From: Cunninghamia lanceolata | Lineage: Eukaryota; Streptophyta; Pinopsida; Cupressales; Cupressaceae | Assembly (NCBI GenBank): GCA_027924645.1 | Contig: BSBN01000781.1 | Span: 4,526,001 to 4,590,000, forward strand | Direction: 5' to 3' | Length of the DNA: 64,000 nt | Shown here: piece by piece, positions 60,521-64,000 of the stretch | Layout: each line of letters starts with the position of its first letter | Position numbering within the stretch: position 1 is the stretch's first letter | Program-made: the position numbers and the translations under genes | Notes under the pieces: generated by a model | Databases searched by the model: none | The model's input: the letters and a program-made list of their open reading frames with translations, nothing else | Told to the model about the DNA's origin: nothing

Positions 60521-61380
60521 AGAACTAATGGTTTCCATAGTATCAACTACCTTATTATTAACTCTAGGGATCTGTTCAAATGTGATATTAACAAAGTACT
60601 TCTTGAAATCATCCACCATTAATTTTTAAGCAGAAGTTTGTCGTCTTTTGTTTGATACTTGTCTTGAATCTATTTAATGACTAGTTGGGAATCCTTGAAG
60701 ACATGAAGCTCTTTTATATTCCACTGGACAACCATACATAATCCTATAATGAGGGCTTCATACTCTTCTATGTTGTTTGTGTAGGTAAAAGCAATTCTGT
60801 ATGATTTTGGAATACAATCCACCTGAGGGGTGATGAATTGTACTCCAGCCTTAGAACCATGTTGTGTGTAAGAGCCATCAAAGTATAACTACCAAACTTC
60901 AGAGGAAGAGACACTGAATATTTCTTCATCAAGGAATTTGGAATGAATAGGCTGGGTGTCTATTATTAGAGCTTCTGCCAACTGATTGGCAATGGCTTGT
61001 CCTTTGATAGCCTTTCGATCGACATACTCAATGTCGAACTCACTGAGGATCATGACCCATTTGGCTATTCTTCCTATAAGTGTTGCTTTGGAAAGGAGAT
61101 ATTTAACTGGGTCAAACTTTGATATGAACTTTGTTGACTGGCTTAGCATGTAGTGTCACACTTTTTGAGAGGCAAACACCACATCTAAGTATGCTTTGTT
61201 GACTGCTATGTAGTTGAGCTCATAACCCACTAGAGTCCTACTAATATAATAAATGGCGTGTTCTCTTCTTGTATCATCGTTTTGAGCCAATAAAGCTCGT
61301 AGGGTAACTGGTGTCAAAGAAGTATACAGAAGAAAAGGTTGATCTGAGACAGGGGGTACCAAGACCAAAGGCATCGCTAG
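60521..61380 (-). pseudogene. pol: Element 7 RNase H plus second (archaeal-like) RNase H
   Basis: - strand 61374 to about 60940: PFLLYTSLTPVTLRALLAQ, YYISRTLVGYELNY, LSKATLIGRIAKWVMILSEF, the ordinary gypsy RNase H (its first Asp appears changed). It is followed near 60890-60700 by YFDGSYTQHGSKAGV and NNIEEYEALIMGL, the D...E pattern of the additional RNase H that marks the Tat lineage. The two-domain arrangement is the main reason for the Tat call. Confidence 0.82.
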
Positions 61381-62300
61381 ATATTCCTTTATTTGGTCAA
61401 AGGCTTGCTGACACTTATCATCCCATTTAAAGGTCTCTCCCTTCTAGAGCAAGTGCTGGAAAGGGTGGCATGTGTCTGCTATTTAAGCAATAAACTTGTG
61501 AATAGCTTACAATTGACCTTGAAGGCTACAAAGTTGTTTCAGATTTGAAGGTGGAGGCATAGTGACTATAGCTTTTACCTTGGCGGGATCAACTTCAATG
61601 CCTCTTCAGGAGACTATATAGCCCAATAATTTCCCAAATGTTACACCAAAGATACATTTTTTTCTAATTCAATCTAACCTAATATTTTTTGAACCTATCA
61701 AAAATTTGCTCTAACTCTGACAAATGACCTTCTCTTATCTTAGACTTTTCCAAGATGTCATCGACGTAGTCCTCCATGATGATATGGAAGAGATCATGAA
61801 AGATGATGGTCATAGCTTGTTGATAGGTTGCACCTGTGTTCTTGAGGCCAAAGGGCATTACAATCCAACAGTAGATGCCCCAAGGATAGATCAAAGAAGT
61901 TTTATGTTGGTCCTCTTCTATAATTATGATTTGGTTGTATCCAGAGAACCCATCCATGAGCGAGAGCATTTCATGACCAGCTATGAGATCGAGAATTGTG
62001 TCAATGTTTGGCAATGGAAAGTCATCCTTAAGATAGGATTTATTAAGATCCCTGAAATCATTATAGAAAAAAATCCTTCCATTTGGTTTGGTGACTTACA
62101 CTAAGTTACAAACTCACTCAGGATAGTCTATGGGTTTAATAAATTTTGCATCCAAAATCTTCTAAATTTTTGCCTTAACAAGAAGTGCAATTTGGGGATG
62201 CATTTTTCATAGCTTTTGTTTGACTGGTTTGGCATTACAAGATACTGCTGGATGATGCACTACCAGTGAGGGATCGAGACTAGGCATATCCACGTAGGTC
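61381..62300 (-). pseudogene. pol: Element 7 reverse transcriptase (Tat type)
   Basis: - strand VTKPNGRIFFYNDFRDLNK near 62090, PLPNIDTILDLIAGHEMLS, MDGFSGYNQI, TSLIYPWGIYCWIVMPFGLKN (two pieces), GATYQQAMT, and the polymerase box YVDDILEKSK near 61750. This matches Tat/Ogre elements. Frame is kept from 62014 to 61679 and broken either side. Confidence 0.88.
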
Positions 62301-63600
62301 CATGCAAAATTAATTGCTCTTTTCCTAATGAATGTTGTAAAGTTAACATTCTCCTCATTCAACAATGATGCTACTAAAAATGTAACCTTTGAATTCTCTA
62401 TTGTACCCAGATTGATTTCTTTAGTCTTCTATCAAAAGAGATAAATGCTCTTGATACATTGTGATCAATGAAAGATCAAATCTTCCATCCTTAGGTGCCT
62501 CGAAGAGGTGTTCACCCTTGGATACGTCATTTATTTCTATTTTTCTTGGTCAAGAGGCACCTTACAGTTTTCACCTAGTGACCTTTCTTTTTTTATTTTA
62601 TTTATTTCACTTTTGCGACTGAAGGATTTGACACTTCCACCAAAATATGCCACCTGAGGAAGGTCCATCATGAATCCAACTTTTTGGTTCTCCAAAGGTA
62701 AACCTTTTCATAAACCCATGAACTCTGCTATGGCCTTGTCATTCTGGAAAACATCTAGGATGGGTTTAAAATTTTACACTCAGTTTTGTCTAGATGCTTT
62801 ATTTCATGATAAGGAATCATTGCGTGTGGTCCCAATCAATCAGGTCAGGGTATACAAGTTGAAGGTTAGAGGTTGTGGATGATGAGGCAGATGATAGCAT
62901 AAAAATAGAGGCTTCTTGGAGTAAATCAGTGATGTGGAAAGAAGAGTCGTCAATGGTATCCTCACTAGTGGTCTCTTCTACAAAAGAGGCCTCAGCTACT
63001 TTATCGGGAGTAAACTTAGTGTCTGAAGGACGCGGACCATCCTTCTGGTATCCTAGACCTTGCCTGTTAAACCTCTTAGTGACAACGATGGGTTTCAGCG
63101 GGCCTTGTTCTTGTGATCCTAAACCTCCTTTTCCTTTGTAGCCCATGTTTCTAATAATCCTGAATCCATTGTTATATCTTTCGACCTCTAGAGTAACTTG
63201 GTCATTTTCATCATGGAAGATCTAGGTGGAAATGTCGCCTTCAACATCTTCATCATCAAGGAGTCCAGATTGGTGAATATAGTTGGGGGAAGAGTGAGGG
63301 TAGCCTTGGATGAAGATGCTTTGGCTGCAGATAGTCTATCATAAGATTTGGGTGACAAAGGTAAGGTTCCCACACAACAAGAATCTTGTAGGCTATATTC
63401 ACCAAGTCTTTTTTCTTCATAGTTGAGCCTGATGTTGGAAAAGGATTTATTGGTAGATGGCTTGTTCAAATCAGTTGGGTCAACATAAGAGGTGGAAGGA
63501 TGGGCTTTAGTATTGTTGGGTACATGGTTGGGATTCTGATAAGTGGCTTGGAAAGCTTGGCAGTATTCAAAGGCATTAGGATCGACAGGGATCATGACCT
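62301..63600 (-). pseudogene. Element 7 protease-RT linker with G-patch
   Basis: - strand 63146: MGYKGKGGLGSQEQGPLKPI, a good G-patch (Gly-rich, with the EQG...PI signature), a nucleic-acid-binding motif. Between it and the protease, 63595-63188 reads MIPVDPNAFEYCQAF and an Asn/Pro/Ser-rich spacer without a known motif. Downstream to 62301 is poorly conserved linker. Confidence 0.7.
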
Positions 63601-63628
63601 CTACACCATTATAGGGGAATTTTAAGTA

Positions 63629-64000
63629 CTAGTGATATGTGGAAGGTACAACCTTTAGAGCATGTATCCATGGATGACAGAGGATAATATTATAAGGCAA
63701 CTCAACATCAAGGACTTGACATTTAGTAGCAGCTGTGACGGGACCAACCCTTATAGGTAGTAGGATGATTCCCTCTGAATCTTTCTCTCCATCATCATAA
63801 GCCTTGATAGTTATTCTTTTAGAAGCATCAATACTACCCTCAGTGTATCCCAATAATCTCATTAACTTCAAGGAACATATGTTTAGTCCAGCTCCACCAT
63901 CCACTAGCACTCATTTAACACAGTGTTGGTTAATGAAAACTTCGATATGGAGGGCATCATGGTGGGAGTGATTGGAGGATGGAAGGTCGTGGTTAGAGAA
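63629..64000 (-). pseudogene. Element 7 protease, continuing off the right edge
   Basis: - strand 63910: MLVDGGAGLNICSLKLMRLL with the retropepsin motif D-G-G-A-G, then GPVTAATKCQVLDVELPYNI and LCHPWIHALKVVPSTYH. D-G-G-A is typical of the Tat group. Codons before 63910 continue in the same sense to the window end, with a stop just upstream (TGA near 63914, where Arg or Trp is likely). Gag, the leader and the 5' LTR lie outside the window. Confidence 0.82.

Overview
This window is plant nuclear DNA, almost certainly from a large, repeat-rich seed-plant genome. A gymnosperm is my guess from the style of the PPR repeats and the density of old LTR elements, but nothing here proves it. I found no intact host gene, no rRNA or tRNA, and nothing bacterial. 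The window is dominated by LTR retrotransposons of three lineages (Ty1/copia, Ty3/gypsy Tat, Ty3/gypsy chromovirus), a decayed tandem PPR array, and short remnants.

Layout. 1-6952: a decayed Ty1/copia element, + strand, 5' LTR cut by the window edge (element 1). 6953-9504: non-coding, with two short tandem-repeat blocks. 9505-14345: about ten ~300-bp PPR units on the - strand, split by a 1560-bp solo-LTR-like insertion with a CAACA duplication (element 2). 14695: a CACTA-like terminus. 18073-41939: a three-deep nest. Element 3 (+) is a copia-related non-autonomous element with two unusual ORFs. Element 4 (-, 22493-38831), a pol-less Tat element, sits inside its second ORF. Element 5 (-, 24261-31805), a relative of element 3, sits inside element 4. 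44100-45001: a coiled-coil ORF remnant (-). 45008-64000 (running off the right edge): a Tat element on the - strand (element 7). It has retropepsin, G-patch, RT, two RNase H domains and integrase, and it carries a plant mobile domain (PMD) ORF in antisense between pol and its 3' LTR. Element 6, a complete chromovirus (48472-56183), is inserted in that PMD ORF with a CTCAT target duplication.

How the parts relate. Two partner pairs seem to be present. In the copia group, element 1 has ordinary gag-pol. Elements 3 and 5 keep a related LTR end, the same tRNA-Met-type primer site and the same region around the polypurine tract, but replace gag-pol with a multi-zinc-knuckle ORF1 and an unrecognised ~1070-codon ORF B. 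In the Tat group, element 7 has pol plus the antisense PMD ORF, while element 4 has only a proline-rich ORF between matching ends. ORF B, present in two diverged copies on opposite strands, is the best candidate for something undescribed.

Decay has a strong signature. Premature stops in the chromovirus, the PMD ORF and several other ORFs are mostly TAG where a glutamine (CAG) is expected. This is what C-to-T change at CHG-methylated cytosines would give. The 5-kb chromovirus gag-pol keeps a single reading frame despite 21 such stops. All boundaries were read by eye; divergence values are impressions, not measurements.
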